Shown here: one piece after another, positions 1 through 6,182 of the stretch | How the letters are laid out: every line of letters starts with the position of its first letter | How positions within the stretch are numbered: the stretch's first letter is position 1 | Origin: an uncultured Collinsella sp. | Lineage (GTDB): Bacteria; Actinomycetota; Coriobacteriia; Coriobacteriales; Coriobacteriaceae | Reading direction: 5' to 3' | Assembly: GCA_900543275.1 (NCBI GenBank) | Contig: UQQL01000046.1 | Coordinates: forward strand, 1 to 16,743 | Length of the DNA stretch: 16,743 bases | Translations under genes and position numbers: made by a program | The notes under the pieces: model-generated | What the model saw: the letters and a program-made list of their open reading frames with translations, nothing else | Databases searched by the model: none | Told to the model about the DNA's origin: nothing

Positions 1-82
1 CGGGCGCCCGGTCGGCGGCCCGTTCTGGGCGCGCCTCAATCGTAGCCCGAGACGGTCCCGGGCTGACAATTTCGACTGTAAT

Positions 83-118
83 GGACGTTCTTGAATGACT
101 AGTCGTTTAAGAACGTCC
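83..118. repeat. 36-bp near-perfect palindrome of the GGACGTTC repeat type
   Basis: Read end to end, all 18 base pairs of the 36-bp sequence are Watson-Crick except two G-T wobbles (bases 11/26 and 14/23). The arms begin GGACGTTCTT and end AAGAACGTCC, and the centre is GACTAGTC. The octamer AATGACTA recurs 27 bp downstream (94-101 and 121-128). That matches the period of the tandem repeat at 8491-8570, so both probably belong to one dispersed family. No gene can be assigned to bases 1-82; short frames open at the window edge stop by about base 96 and are too short to identify. Confidence 0.75.
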
Positions 119-173
119 CCAATGACTATCTTGATAAGCGCGGAAACATCGCCAGTTGAGCATAAGTCAGCGA

Positions 174-271
174 AAACGCCCCCAAGCGAGCAAGGTGACG
201 TGAAAGAGGAGGGAAGCGTACTTCGGTACGCGACCGACGATTGAACGTCAGATTGCCGCTTAGAGGCGTTT
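174..271. ncRNA. Candidate structured RNA: nested hairpin with UUCG tetraloop
   Basis: Five nested helices can be drawn by eye: 174-180 with 265-271 (AAACGCC/GGCGTTT), 184-188 with 257-261 (AAGCG/CGCTT), 190-193 with 253-256 (GCAA/TTGC), 196-201 with 245-250 (TGACGT/ACGTCA), and 216-221 with 226-231 (GCGTAC/GTACGC). That is 28 Watson-Crick pairs in 98 nt. The apical loop on the plus strand is C(UUCG)G, a very stable tetraloop, which favours a plus-strand RNA. On the minus strand it would lie downstream of the GntR gene. A purine-rich AGAGGAGGGAA sits unpaired on the 5' side of the apical stem. The function is unknown. It may be a mobile palindromic repeat rather than an RNA gene, because its 3' part recurs after mfd. 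Confidence 0.5.
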
Positions 272-283
272 GCAGCGTCGACC
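249..283. repeat. Dispersed repeat, copy 1
   Basis: This 35-bp stretch matches 13250-13284 at about 29 of 35 positions. It opens with CAGATTGCC, has a variable 7-base middle, and closes with GGCGTTTGCAGCGTCGACC. It covers the 3' half of the nested hairpin at 174-271. The variable middle is the segment that forms the second helix here. Confidence 0.7.
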
Positions 284-312
284 GGTCCGCCGTTCGTTAG
301 AACGGCGGAACC
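284..312 (-). terminator. Stem-loop downstream of the GntR gene, distal
   Basis: CCGCCGTTC (287-295), loop GTTA and GAACGGCGG (300-308) form a perfect 9-bp stem. GGT and ACC extend it across a bulge. It is the second of two hairpins after the stop codon of the minus-strand GntR gene. There is no U-tract, so it could be a 3'-end stabiliser or a repeat rather than an intrinsic terminator. Confidence 0.4.
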
Positions 313-318
313 AAGGGC

Positions 319-335
319 GCAGCGTCGACCCGTTA
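319..335. repeat. Short repeat shared with the mfd 3' end
   Basis: GCAGCGTCGACCCGTTA is identical to 13273-13289, where it overlaps the mfd stop codon. Its first 12 bases recur at 272-283. Here it lies just beyond the hairpin that follows the GntR stop codon. Confidence 0.65.
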
Positions 336-359
336 CGCGGTTTGGTAAAACCGCGTAAC
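332..359 (-). terminator. Perfect 12-bp stem-loop abutting the GntR stop codon
   Basis: GTTACGCGGTTT (332-343), a 4-base loop and AAACCGCGTAAC (348-359) pair perfectly. The stem begins at the base next to the minus-strand stop codon (360-362). The position suits a terminator or mRNA 3'-end hairpin, but no run of T follows on the minus strand. Confidence 0.5.
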
Positions 360-1079
360 TTACATCACCATGACGTAACGGCTACCCACGTAGTACTGCT
401 TACCCATCAGGACCGGCTCGCCATTGGGGCCGATAAAGCCGGCACGCAGATTGAGCAGTGGATCGTGCGGAGCAATGCCCAACTCGGCCGCTTGCTCGAC
501 GTTAGCGCGAACGGCCTCGACCGTACGGTAGCCAACCGAGACAATCGGCGTTCCGCCAACACGCTCGACCTCGGCAAAAATCGACTTGTCCTCAAGATCG
601 GCCGTCAACAGCTCACGGTATGTATCAAACGGCACAAAGATGTTTTCCTCAAAGATGGGCTCGCCGTCGGCCGTACGCACGCGCTTAATGTGCAGTAGCA
701 GCGCGTCCTTCTGCAGGCCAAAGAACTCCATCTCGTTTTGACGTGCCGGCACAATCTGGCGATCGACCACGTGTGCACCCGCCTTCATGTCATTGTCGGC
801 ACACAGCGCGGTAAACGTCTGCAGCGTCGAGGCGTGGAACTGGCGGTTGATGTGCGGCGTGGAGACAAAGGTGCCGCGGCCCTGCTGCTTAACCAGATAG
901 CCGTCGGAACACAGTTCCTCGACGGCACGGCGCACCGTAATACGGCTCACCTCGTACTGTTCGGCAAGCTCAAGCTCGGACGGAATGCGCTCCTTGGGTG
1001 CATAAACCCCTTTCTCGATTGCATCCTTGATCTCGTCATAAATCTGCTGGTAAAGCGGTGCATTTTTGGGCGCAGGCAT
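360..1079 (-). CDS. GntR-family (HutC/UTRA) transcriptional regulator
   Basis: The 239-residue protein has the standard layout for this family. A GntR winged helix-turn-helix lies at about residues 8-75 (with PSELELAEQYEVSRITVRRA in the recognition helix region and a QGRGTFV wing). A UTRA ligand-binding domain spans about residues 95-235. UTRA regulators usually bind sugar phosphates or related metabolites and derepress uptake operons. The ATG has only a weak AAGAG ribosome site about 9 bases upstream. Its upstream region shares the blocks TATAACGTCT and ATATTGATAA with the PTS operon promoter near 7135-7166. I therefore infer that it controls itself, the PTS operon and probably the EamA gene. 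The likely effector is the phosphorylated PTS substrate, which is not provable from sequence. Confidence 0.92.
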   Translation of the reverse strand: MPAPKNAPLYQQIYDEIKDAIEKGVYAPKERIPSELELAEQYEVSRITVRRAVEELCSDGYLVKQQGRGTFVSTPHINRQFHASTLQTFTALCADNDMKAGAHVVDRQIVPARQNEMEFFGLQKDALLLHIKRVRTADGEPIFEENIFVPFDTYRELLTADLEDKSIFAEVERVGGTPIVSVGYRTVEAVRANVEQAAELGIAPHDPLLNLRAGFIGPNGEPVLMGKQYYVGSRYVMVM

Positions 1080-1116
1080 ATCTGATCACTCTTATCAAAA
1101 TATCTAGTTTTCTAAT

Positions 1117-1157
1117 ACGTATATAACGTCTAGCTTTATATTACCTCATATTGATAA
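1117..1157. promoter_or_regulatory. Probable operator/promoter region of the first GntR gene
   Basis: ACGT-N5-ACGT lies at 1117-1129, overlapping TATAACGTCT at 1122-1131, with ATATTGATAA at 1148-1157. The same two blocks occur in the same order and orientation upstream of the PTS IIA-IIB gene, at 7135-7144 and 7157-7166. That points to a shared regulator binding site and autoregulation. I could not assign firm -35 and -10 boxes for the minus-strand GntR gene. Confidence 0.5.
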
Positions 1158-1183
1158 AACGATACACCACATACAGCAAATCC

Positions 1184-2191
1184 TTACTTGCCGTCGTCCT
1201 GCTGCAGGCTATCCTGCTCGCTGAGGCGCGCCTGCCTGCTGGCCATGCGCGCGGGCTTGTCGGGATCGGGTACGGCCGTGGGCATGGGCTCGTCGACATG
1301 GCCTCCCCACCAGCCGCCCACAAAGTTGAGCGTGTGGAACACATTGATCACGGCGCCGGGATCAATGTCGCACACCAGCTTGATAATGTCCTGACTCTCG
1401 TAGGTCGAGACAACGGCGTGCAGCAGGTACATCTTTTCGCGGCTGTATCCGCCGATGACCTCGGCGCAGCTAATGCCGTGCTGAAAATGGTCAACATAGG
1501 CTGTCATGACCTCGTCTGCCTTGCGTGTCGTGATCTGCAGCGTCACACGGTCGTAGCGTCGGTAGAAACTGTCGATGGTCTTGGTCGAAATAAACTGGAA
1601 CACGATGGAATACGCCGCATTGTCCCAGCCAAACATAAAGCCAAAGATCGCCAGGATAGCGCAGTTAAAGCCAAAGATGACGCCCCAGATGGTCTTGCCT
1701 GTATGGTTGGAAACCCACAGCGCGATAAAGTCGGTGCCGCCGGTGGATGCGCCGGACTTAAGCGCGATGGCGGCGCCCAGGCCCGAGACCACGCCGCCAA
1801 AGATGATGAGCATGATCTTGTCGCCCAAAAACGGGGCGAAGTGAAAGATGTTGAGGAACAGCGACGAGAGCATGACCTGCATCATCGAGAAGATGACGAA
1901 GCGCTTGCTGATGCCGCTCCAGCAAAGGAGCGCCACAGGGATGTTGAGCGCGAGCATGCCGAGCGAGATGTCGATATGAACGCCGCCGAGCGAGGTGACG
2001 CGATCGAGCAGGACCGCGACGCCGGTGAGGCCGCTCGGAAGCAGGTCGGCGGGGCGAATGAACGCCTGAATCAGAAATGTCTGGAGAACGGCGGAGATGG
2101 TGACCGCCACGGCAGTAATGGCGCGGCGGACGATGGTGAGACGGCCGAGCACGAGCACACGGTCCGTGAGCTGATCGATGGCGTTCGCCAC
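1184..2191 (-). CDS. YitT-family (DUF161 + DUF2179) membrane protein
   Basis: The 335-residue integral membrane protein has hydrophobic segments from about residue 22 to 200, including the glycine-rich GGVVSGLGAAIALKSGASTG stretch typical of YitT proteins. A soluble DUF2179 domain of about 80 residues follows (roughly 215-295, starting RYDRVTLQITTR and ending near VFHTLNFVGGW). The family is widespread in Firmicutes and Actinobacteria and its substrate is not established. The start is GTG: AAAGGAG sits 5 bases upstream of it. A polar tail of about 40 residues follows DUF2179, longer than I expect for the family. The gene appears to have its own promoter, and nothing ties it to the PTS locus. 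Confidence 0.9.
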   Translation of the reverse strand: MANAIDQLTDRVLVLGRLTIVRRAITAVAVTISAVLQTFLIQAFIRPADLLPSGLTGVAVLLDRVTSLGGVHIDISLGMLALNIPVALLCWSGISKRFVIFSMMQVMLSSLFLNIFHFAPFLGDKIMLIIFGGVVSGLGAAIALKSGASTGGTDFIALWVSNHTGKTIWGVIFGFNCAILAIFGFMFGWDNAAYSIVFQFISTKTIDSFYRRYDRVTLQITTRKADEVMTAYVDHFQHGISCAEVIGGYSREKMYLLHAVVSTYESQDIIKLVCDIDPGAVINVFHTLNFVGGWWGGHVDEPMPTAVPDPDKPARMASRQARLSEQDSLQQDDGK

Positions 2192-2236
2192 GTAGGCTCC
2201 TTTCGAAGGCAGATGTAATTGTGGGGCATGCCGGCG

Positions 2237-2245
2237 ATTGTAGCA
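2237..2245 (-). promoter_or_regulatory. Extended -10 promoter of the YitT gene
   Basis: On the minus strand this reads TGCTACAAT: a TGn extension with a TACAAT -10 box, 46 bases upstream of the GTG start. No good -35 box is spaced correctly, as expected for an extended -10 promoter. A small stem-loop (2254-2260 with 2273-2279, GAGAGGG/CCCTCTC, 12-base loop) lies just upstream. Confidence 0.45.
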
Positions 2246-2326
2246 TGGAGCGCGAGAGGGCGCTTCAATTCACCCTCTCTCGACAACCAAAACGAGCCAG
2301 CAGCTCCCCAACCAAAGAGCCAAATT

Positions 2327-2449
2327 CTAAGTGAGTAGACTTTTCGCGATCTACCAAGCACACTCAAAACAGCCACCTCTCCGACCTGCGGTTTTACTAA
2401 GGCAGATACGCTTTGTGCTCGGCATGTGCCAAAAAGTCTACTCACTTAG
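2327..2449. repeat. 123-bp element with perfect 18-bp terminal inverted repeats
   Basis: CTAAGTGAGTAGACTTTT at 2327-2344 is the exact reverse complement of 2432-2449, separated by 87 bp. Inside are two further nested pairings: CCAAGCAC (2354-2361) with GTGCTCGG (2415-2422, one wobble), and CTGC (2386-2389) with GCAG (2402-2405). It sits in the 353-bp space between the HAD and YitT genes, which has no credible gene. The shape fits a non-autonomous miniature element (MITE-like) or a structured RNA. No transposase gene is nearby and I see no clear target-site duplication. Confidence 0.7.
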
Positions 2450-2544
2450 TCCGAGTCGAAGCCAAGCGGATCAAAATTGATGCCAAATTAAGCCAATCCG
2501 CAGCAGATGACGCGTGAACCCGTGCTTTTCACGGTGAATCAACG

Positions 2545-3174
2545 CTACAAAGCGGTCAGAATGTCGGCGAGGTTGTCGATGACGGCGTCGGCTCCCGTTT
2601 GGTCCAGGTTAACGCCCTCGTGCGGACGCAGCGCCAGGACGCGGGCGCCGGAGCGCTTGCCGGCCTCGATGCCCAAAGGCGAATCCTCGATAACCAGGCA
2701 CTCGGCAGGCTCCACCCCCAGCGCCTCCATGGCACGCAGGTAGATCTCGGGGTCGGGCTTAAACGCACTGCACTCGTGACCGCTGATGGTGTAGTCCAGC
2801 ACGTCGGCGATACCGGCGATATCCACCAGCTCGTCAATCAGCTCACGATAGGACGAGCTCGCGATGGCACACTTCACGCCGCGCTTGTGCAGCTCACGCA
2901 TCACCGGCTCCGTCTGCTCGTTGAGCAGCTCGGCATACGGAACGGGATGAGCGGGGCAATATCTTTTTTTATATTCCGTGAGCAATTCCTCACGTAACGT
3001 TGGATTGCCAGGAACCAGAGCTTCCCAGATTGCCGGTTCATTAGACCCCGAAAGATCTGGAATTCTATCGTACGTAATGCCATGCTCTTCCATATACGCC
3101 ACGCGACGACGGTTGTAGAACCACTCGGTATCGGCTAGCACACCGTCCATGTCAAACAGCACTGCCTTGATCAT
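2545..3174 (-). CDS. HAD-superfamily phosphatase (beta-phosphoglucomutase-like)
   Basis: The 209-residue protein carries all HAD motifs: DMDGVLADTE at residues 8-17 (nucleophile Asp8, acid/base Asp10), the Ser of motif II in ASSS (105-108), Lys139 in FKPDPEIY, and the metal-binding ED at 163-164 in VIEDSPLG. The cap is the small helical type between motifs I and II. Such proteins are phosphosugar phosphatases or beta-phosphoglucomutases, and the substrate cannot be read from sequence. I chose the second in-frame ATG (3174) because GGAGG is about 8 bases upstream of it but collides with the ATG at 3180. It follows the first SIS gene across a strong terminator, so it is probably transcribed separately. 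A role in disposing of sugar phosphates from the PTS locus is possible but unproven. Confidence 0.9.
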   Translation of the reverse strand: MIKAVLFDMDGVLADTEWFYNRRRVAYMEEHGITYDRIPDLSGSNEPAIWEALVPGNPTLREELLTEYKKRYCPAHPVPYAELLNEQTEPVMRELHKRGVKCAIASSSYRELIDELVDIAGIADVLDYTISGHECSAFKPDPEIYLRAMEALGVEPAECLVIEDSPLGIEAGKRSGARVLALRPHEGVNLDQTGADAVIDNLADILTAL

Positions 3175-3190
3175 ACGCATCTCCTCCCAC

Positions 3191-3210
3191 CTGCCAAGAT
3201 ATTTTGGTAG
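3191..3210. promoter_or_regulatory. Palindrome upstream of the HAD gene, possible operator
   Basis: CTGCCAAGATATTTTGGTAG is a 20-bp palindrome with 8 of 10 pairs matched and no spacer. It lies 17 bp upstream of the HAD start, close to the ribosome site. It could be a repressor operator for the HAD gene or an mRNA hairpin. It does not resemble the motifs found at the two GntR loci. Confidence 0.35.
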
Positions 3211-3258
3211 GTTTTATCTGGGGTTTTATGGCGCGACAGACACGCCCTCCCCAAAGCG

Positions 3259-3288
3259 AAAAGGGGACGGGGCGCAAACCCCATCCCC
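3259..3288 (-). terminator. Intrinsic terminator after the first SIS deglycase gene
   Basis: On the minus strand, GGGGATGGGG and CCCCGTCCCC form a 10-bp stem (one wobble pair) around a 6-base loop, followed at once by TTTT. It lies 35 bp past the stop codon of the SIS gene and closes the PTS-deglycase transcript. Confidence 0.85.
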
Positions 3289-3322
3289 TCTCAATCAACC
3301 CGTAAGGTTTACTTACTTGTGA

Positions 3323-4306
3323 TTAGTAGGAAAGCTTCCACATGTAGCGACGCATGGTCAGCGGGTGCTGACGGGCCTCGGCGATCTGGTTGCCGTACTC
3401 GCGCATAACGGCGAGGTGCAGCAGCGGGTTGAAGTAGGTGACGACGCTCGCGGGCACGGCGTCGGCCAGGCCGTAGTCCTTGGAGTCGATCAGAGCGACC
3501 TTGGCGCCCATGCGCTCAAGGAAGGTGAGGGCGCGGGCGTCCATCGGACGGGTAGCGCCATCGGACATGAAGAAGACGTAGGGCTTACCCTCGGTGGAAA
3601 CCTCGAACGGGCCGTGGAAGTACTCGCCGGTGTTGTAGGCGGCGGCGTCGATCCACTGCATCTCGGTGAACAGGAAGGCGGCGTGAGAGTAAGCCATCTT
3701 CTCGGAGGCACCGGAGGCCATGAAGTAGATCATCTTGTCGTCCTTGAAGTCCTCGGCGAACTTCTTGGCGAGCTTCTTGCAGTGCTGAGCGGCGTTCTCG
3801 CAGAGATCGAAGACGTTGGTGAGGCCGGTGATCATGTCCTCGTAGTGGTCATAGCCCTCGGTCTGCTGAAGGATCTCGAGAGCAAGAGCGATGGCGTAGC
3901 CAGGCTTCTCGCACTTGGCAGCGTAGTTGGCGTGGAAGCCGTGAACGATGACGTGGTCGGCGTCAACGGTCAGAGCGGAGCCAGCCTTGTTGGTGAGGGA
4001 GACGACCGGGCAGTTGTGCTTCTTGGCGGTCTTGTTGGCCTCGACGGTCTCGGGCGTGGAGCCACCGAGGGAGCAGGTGATCACGAAAGTGTGCTCGTTG
4101 ACCCAGGAAGGCGTGTCGTAGTTGAACTCGTTAGCGGTGAAGATCTGAACGTTCAGCTTGTCCGTGTTGTTGGCCAGGAAGTACTTGGCGGGGTAAAGGT
4201 CGGACATGGAGGCACCGCAGCCGACGAAGGCGACGCTGTGGATCTCGTGGTTGGACAGGACGTCAGCGACGATCTGCTTAGGGAGGTTAAGGTCGATCTC
4301 GTACAT
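3323..4306 (-). CDS. FrlB-like fructosamine-6-phosphate deglycase (SIS domain)
   Basis: The 327-residue protein has two SIS folds (about residues 20-150 and 190-320). It aligns well with Bacillus subtilis FrlB as I recall it: VGCGASMSDLYPAKY, the SLGGSTPETV phosphate loop, EMQWI, GEYFHGPFE and the C-terminal RRYMWKLSY. Glu215 and His231 are 16 residues apart, exactly as catalytic Glu488 and His504 of GlmS. FrlB enzymes cleave fructosamine-6-phosphates to glucose-6-phosphate and an amine or amino acid in the cytoplasm. The start at 4306 is preferred because AAAGGA lies 9 bases upstream; the longer open frame reads into repeat sequence. It follows the PTS IID gene by 198 bp, so the substrate is presumably delivered already phosphorylated. 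Family confidence is high; the exact substrate is inferred. Confidence 0.9.
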   Translation of the reverse strand: MYEIDLNLPKQIVADVLSNHEIHSVAFVGCGASMSDLYPAKYFLANNTDKLNVQIFTANEFNYDTPSWVNEHTFVITCSLGGSTPETVEANKTAKKHNCPVVSLTNKAGSALTVDADHVIVHGFHANYAAKCEKPGYAIALALEILQQTEGYDHYEDMITGLTNVFDLCENAAQHCKKLAKKFAEDFKDDKMIYFMASGASEKMAYSHAAFLFTEMQWIDAAAYNTGEYFHGPFEVSTEGKPYVFFMSDGATRPMDARALTFLERMGAKVALIDSKDYGLADAVPASVVTYFNPLLHLAVMREYGNQIAEARQHPLTMRRYMWKLSY

Positions 4307-4396
4307 CTGACACATTCCTTTCGATTTTTGCGGCGCCACTTTGCCGGACGCACGCAGGGTTACCGTGATTTGGACCGAGTCGCCGGCCCGTTGAGG

Positions 4397-4425
4397 GTGT
4401 GACAAAGGAACTGTCCCTTTGACAC
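4397..4425. repeat. Imperfect hairpin repeat of the GGGACnGTTCCTTTG family
   Basis: GTGACAAAGG and CCTTTGACAC form an imperfect hairpin around the GGAACTGTCC core. Similar cores occur at 83-118, 8491-8570 and 10609-10627. Here it lies in the leader between the PTS IID gene and the deglycase gene. Confidence 0.55.
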
Positions 4426-4439
4426 ATTTAGGGATGGAA

Positions 4440-4470
4440 GCCTGCCTGGGGTATGGGATGCCAGGCAGGC
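4440..4470 (-). terminator. Stem-loop between PTS IID and the deglycase gene
   Basis: GCCTGCCTGG (4440-4449) pairs perfectly with CCAGGCAGGC (4461-4470) around an 11-base loop, 35 bp after the IID stop codon. A CCCCCGGGGG palindrome adjoins it (4470-4479). Only TT follows on the minus strand, so it may be a partial terminator or an RNA stability element that sets deglycase levels against the PTS genes. Confidence 0.5.
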
Positions 4471-4504
4471 CCCCGGGGGAAAGCGATTAGGCGCTTGGTC
4501 GCGA

Positions 4505-5338
4505 CTAGGCCAGGATGCCGGCCGCGGAGAGGGCGATGCCGCCCACGATGGCGATCACGAGAAGCCAACCGGTGTTGACGTTCTTCTTGATGAGCCAGTA
4601 CATAAGGCCGGTGAGGCCGAGGGAGATCATCTGGGGCATCATGCCGTCCAGGATGTCCTGGATAACGACGGTGCCCTCAGCGAACTGCAGCGGGGTGGTG
4701 GCGCCGATCAGCGTAGCGATCATGCCGCCCACGGACATAAGACCCACGATGCCGCAGACATACATGAGCTTCTCCATGAGGTCGCCGCCCTGAAGCTTGC
4801 TCAGGTACTCGTGGCCGCCCTGATAGCCCATCTTGGCTGCGAACCAAGTGATCAGCACGGAGGGGACGATGGAGATGAGCATGGCCAGGATCGGGCCCAT
4901 GATGGAGCCCTGCTGAGCCAGCTGGACGCCCAGACCAAAGGCGATGACGCGGATGGTGCCCTGGAAGAAGGAGTCACCAATACCGGAAAGCGGACCCATG
5001 AGGGAGGTCTTGACCGCGTTGATCGAATCGGGATCGAAGTTCTCGGGATCCTTGGCGTACTCCTCCTCCATGGAGGCGGCGAGGCCTAGGACAAAAGCGC
5101 TCGTCTGCGGGGTGCAGTTGTAGAACGCCATGTGACGGTGGTAAGCCTCTTTCTTAGCAGCGAGCTGCTTGGGATCGGACTCATCCGGATAGAGGCGATC
5201 GAGCGTGGGAACCATGCCGTAGAGGAAGCCCATGTTCATCTGACGCTCGTAGTTCCAAGAGGCCTGGATGGCCCAGGAGCGCCAGAAGAACTGGCTGACC
5301 TTCTTGTTCAGGGACACGTCCTTGGTTGCGGTTGCCAT
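4505..5338 (-). CDS. PTS mannose/fructose/sorbose family IID component
   Basis: The 277-residue protein is the IID membrane subunit that pairs with IIC to form the sugar channel of a mannose-family PTS. It shows the typical N-terminal FFWRSWAIQASWNYERQMN stretch, the YPDE and FNCTPQTSAFVLGLAASMEEE-like region, GPLSGIGDSFFQGTIR, and a hydrophobic C-terminal hairpin (MYWLIKKNVNTGWLLVIAIV). The start at 5338 is set by AGGAGGA 7 bases upstream. That site directly abuts the IIC stop codon (TAA-GGAGG), so translation is probably coupled. It is the third gene of the operon IIA-IIB, IIC, IID. A longer frame running upstream overlaps IIC and is not the real start. Confidence 0.95.
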   Translation of the reverse strand: MATATKDVSLNKKVSQFFWRSWAIQASWNYERQMNMGFLYGMVPTLDRLYPDESDPKQLAAKKEAYHRHMAFYNCTPQTSAFVLGLAASMEEEYAKDPENFDPDSINAVKTSLMGPLSGIGDSFFQGTIRVIAFGLGVQLAQQGSIMGPILAMLISIVPSVLITWFAAKMGYQGGHEYLSKLQGGDLMEKLMYVCGIVGLMSVGGMIATLIGATTPLQFAEGTVVIQDILDGMMPQMISLGLTGLMYWLIKKNVNTGWLLVIAIVGGIALSAAGILA

Positions 5339-5351
5339 AGTGTGTTCCTCC

Positions 5352-6146
5352 TTAGTCTTCGTCGTCTTCGAGCGGATCGTAGTCGGAATCGACACCGGCG
5401 GCTGCATGGGAACCGTTGAACTTGAAGCCCATGAAGACGACAGCCAGGCACACACCGATCAGAGCGACCGCGATGACGGACAGGTTGAGGTAAGCGGCGA
5501 GCAGGAAACCGATGAACAGGAACGGAGTCATACCCTTCTTAATCATCATGGTGAGCAGCAGGGCCAAGCCGTAGGCGGTCATGATCTTGGTCGAAACGTT
5601 AAGACCAGTGGACAGCCACTCGGGAACCATGTTGACGATGGCCTGAACCAGGTCGGTGCCAACAAAGACGGCGAGGAAGATCGGCAGGAAGTACATGACG
5701 GCGTACAGACCGGAGCCGGCGCAGATGTGCATACGGTAGGCGGTCTTGAACTTTCCGTTATCGATCGCGCTATCTGCCACATGGGTGAGGGCGGCGATGA
5801 TGGAGCGGAACACGATGCCGAGGAGCTGACCCAGGACGGCGACCGGGATGGCGATCGTCATGGCGGTCTCGGCGGAAGCATCGGTCAGGCACGCAAAGGC
5901 AGCGGCCACGATGCCGCCCAGGACCATATCGGGCGGAACGGCGGCGCCGACCTGCACCAGGCCCATGGACACGAGCTCGACGGCGGCACCGACGGCAAGG
6001 CCGGTGGGCACATCGCCCAGCAGCAGACCGACGAGCGTAGCGCCAACGAGGGGCTGCTCGAAGTTAAGACGACCGAGCAGGCGGGAGTCCCACATGCAGA
6101 ACACGCCGACGAGGCCGACGAGCACCGCACTGATGAACGTATTCAT
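5352..6146 (-). CDS. PTS mannose/fructose/sorbose family IIC component
   Basis: The 264-residue polytopic membrane protein forms the substrate channel with IID. It has the family glycine-rich repeats (EQPLVGATLVGLLLGDVPTG, then AAVELVSMGLVQVGAAVPPD) and several hydrophobic helices to about residue 245. It ends in an acidic tail, DPLEDDED. AAAGGAGAAGG precedes the ATG. It begins 36 bp after the IIA-IIB stop and ends 13 bp before IID, a compact operon. The sequence gives the family but not the sugar; the neighbouring FrlB-like enzymes suggest an Amadori compound. Confidence 0.95.
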   Translation of the reverse strand: MNTFISAVLVGLVGVFCMWDSRLLGRLNFEQPLVGATLVGLLLGDVPTGLAVGAAVELVSMGLVQVGAAVPPDMVLGGIVAAAFACLTDASAETAMTIAIPVAVLGQLLGIVFRSIIAALTHVADSAIDNGKFKTAYRMHICAGSGLYAVMYFLPIFLAVFVGTDLVQAIVNMVPEWLSTGLNVSTKIMTAYGLALLLTMMIKKGMTPFLFIGFLLAAYLNLSVIAVALIGVCLAVVFMGFKFNGSHAAAGVDSDYDPLEDDED

Positions 6147-6182
6147 ACCCTTCTCCTTTCAGTCAGGCAAAAGCCTGGTTGA

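Noticed and set aside
1..94. 3' end of a gene entering from the left edge
   Set aside because: All three plus frames stay open only to bases 43-96 and none gives a recognisable protein end. There is too little sequence to call.
2071..2445. Minus-strand open frame starting in the 123-bp inverted-repeat element
   Set aside because: It starts from a GTG inside the terminal repeat with no ribosome site, crosses the YitT promoter and ends inside YitT in another frame.
3365..4402. 345-codon plus-strand frame opposite the first deglycase, and similar long frames opposite the IIAB, second SIS and aldolase genes
   Set aside because: Each mirrors a well-supported minus-strand gene and has Val/Gly/Leu- or His/Arg-rich composition without motifs. 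These are codon-bias shadows.
4307..4405. Longer N-terminus for the first deglycase
   Set aside because: The extra 33 residues come from repeat and leader sequence, have no match to FrlB N-termini and leave the good ribosome site unused.
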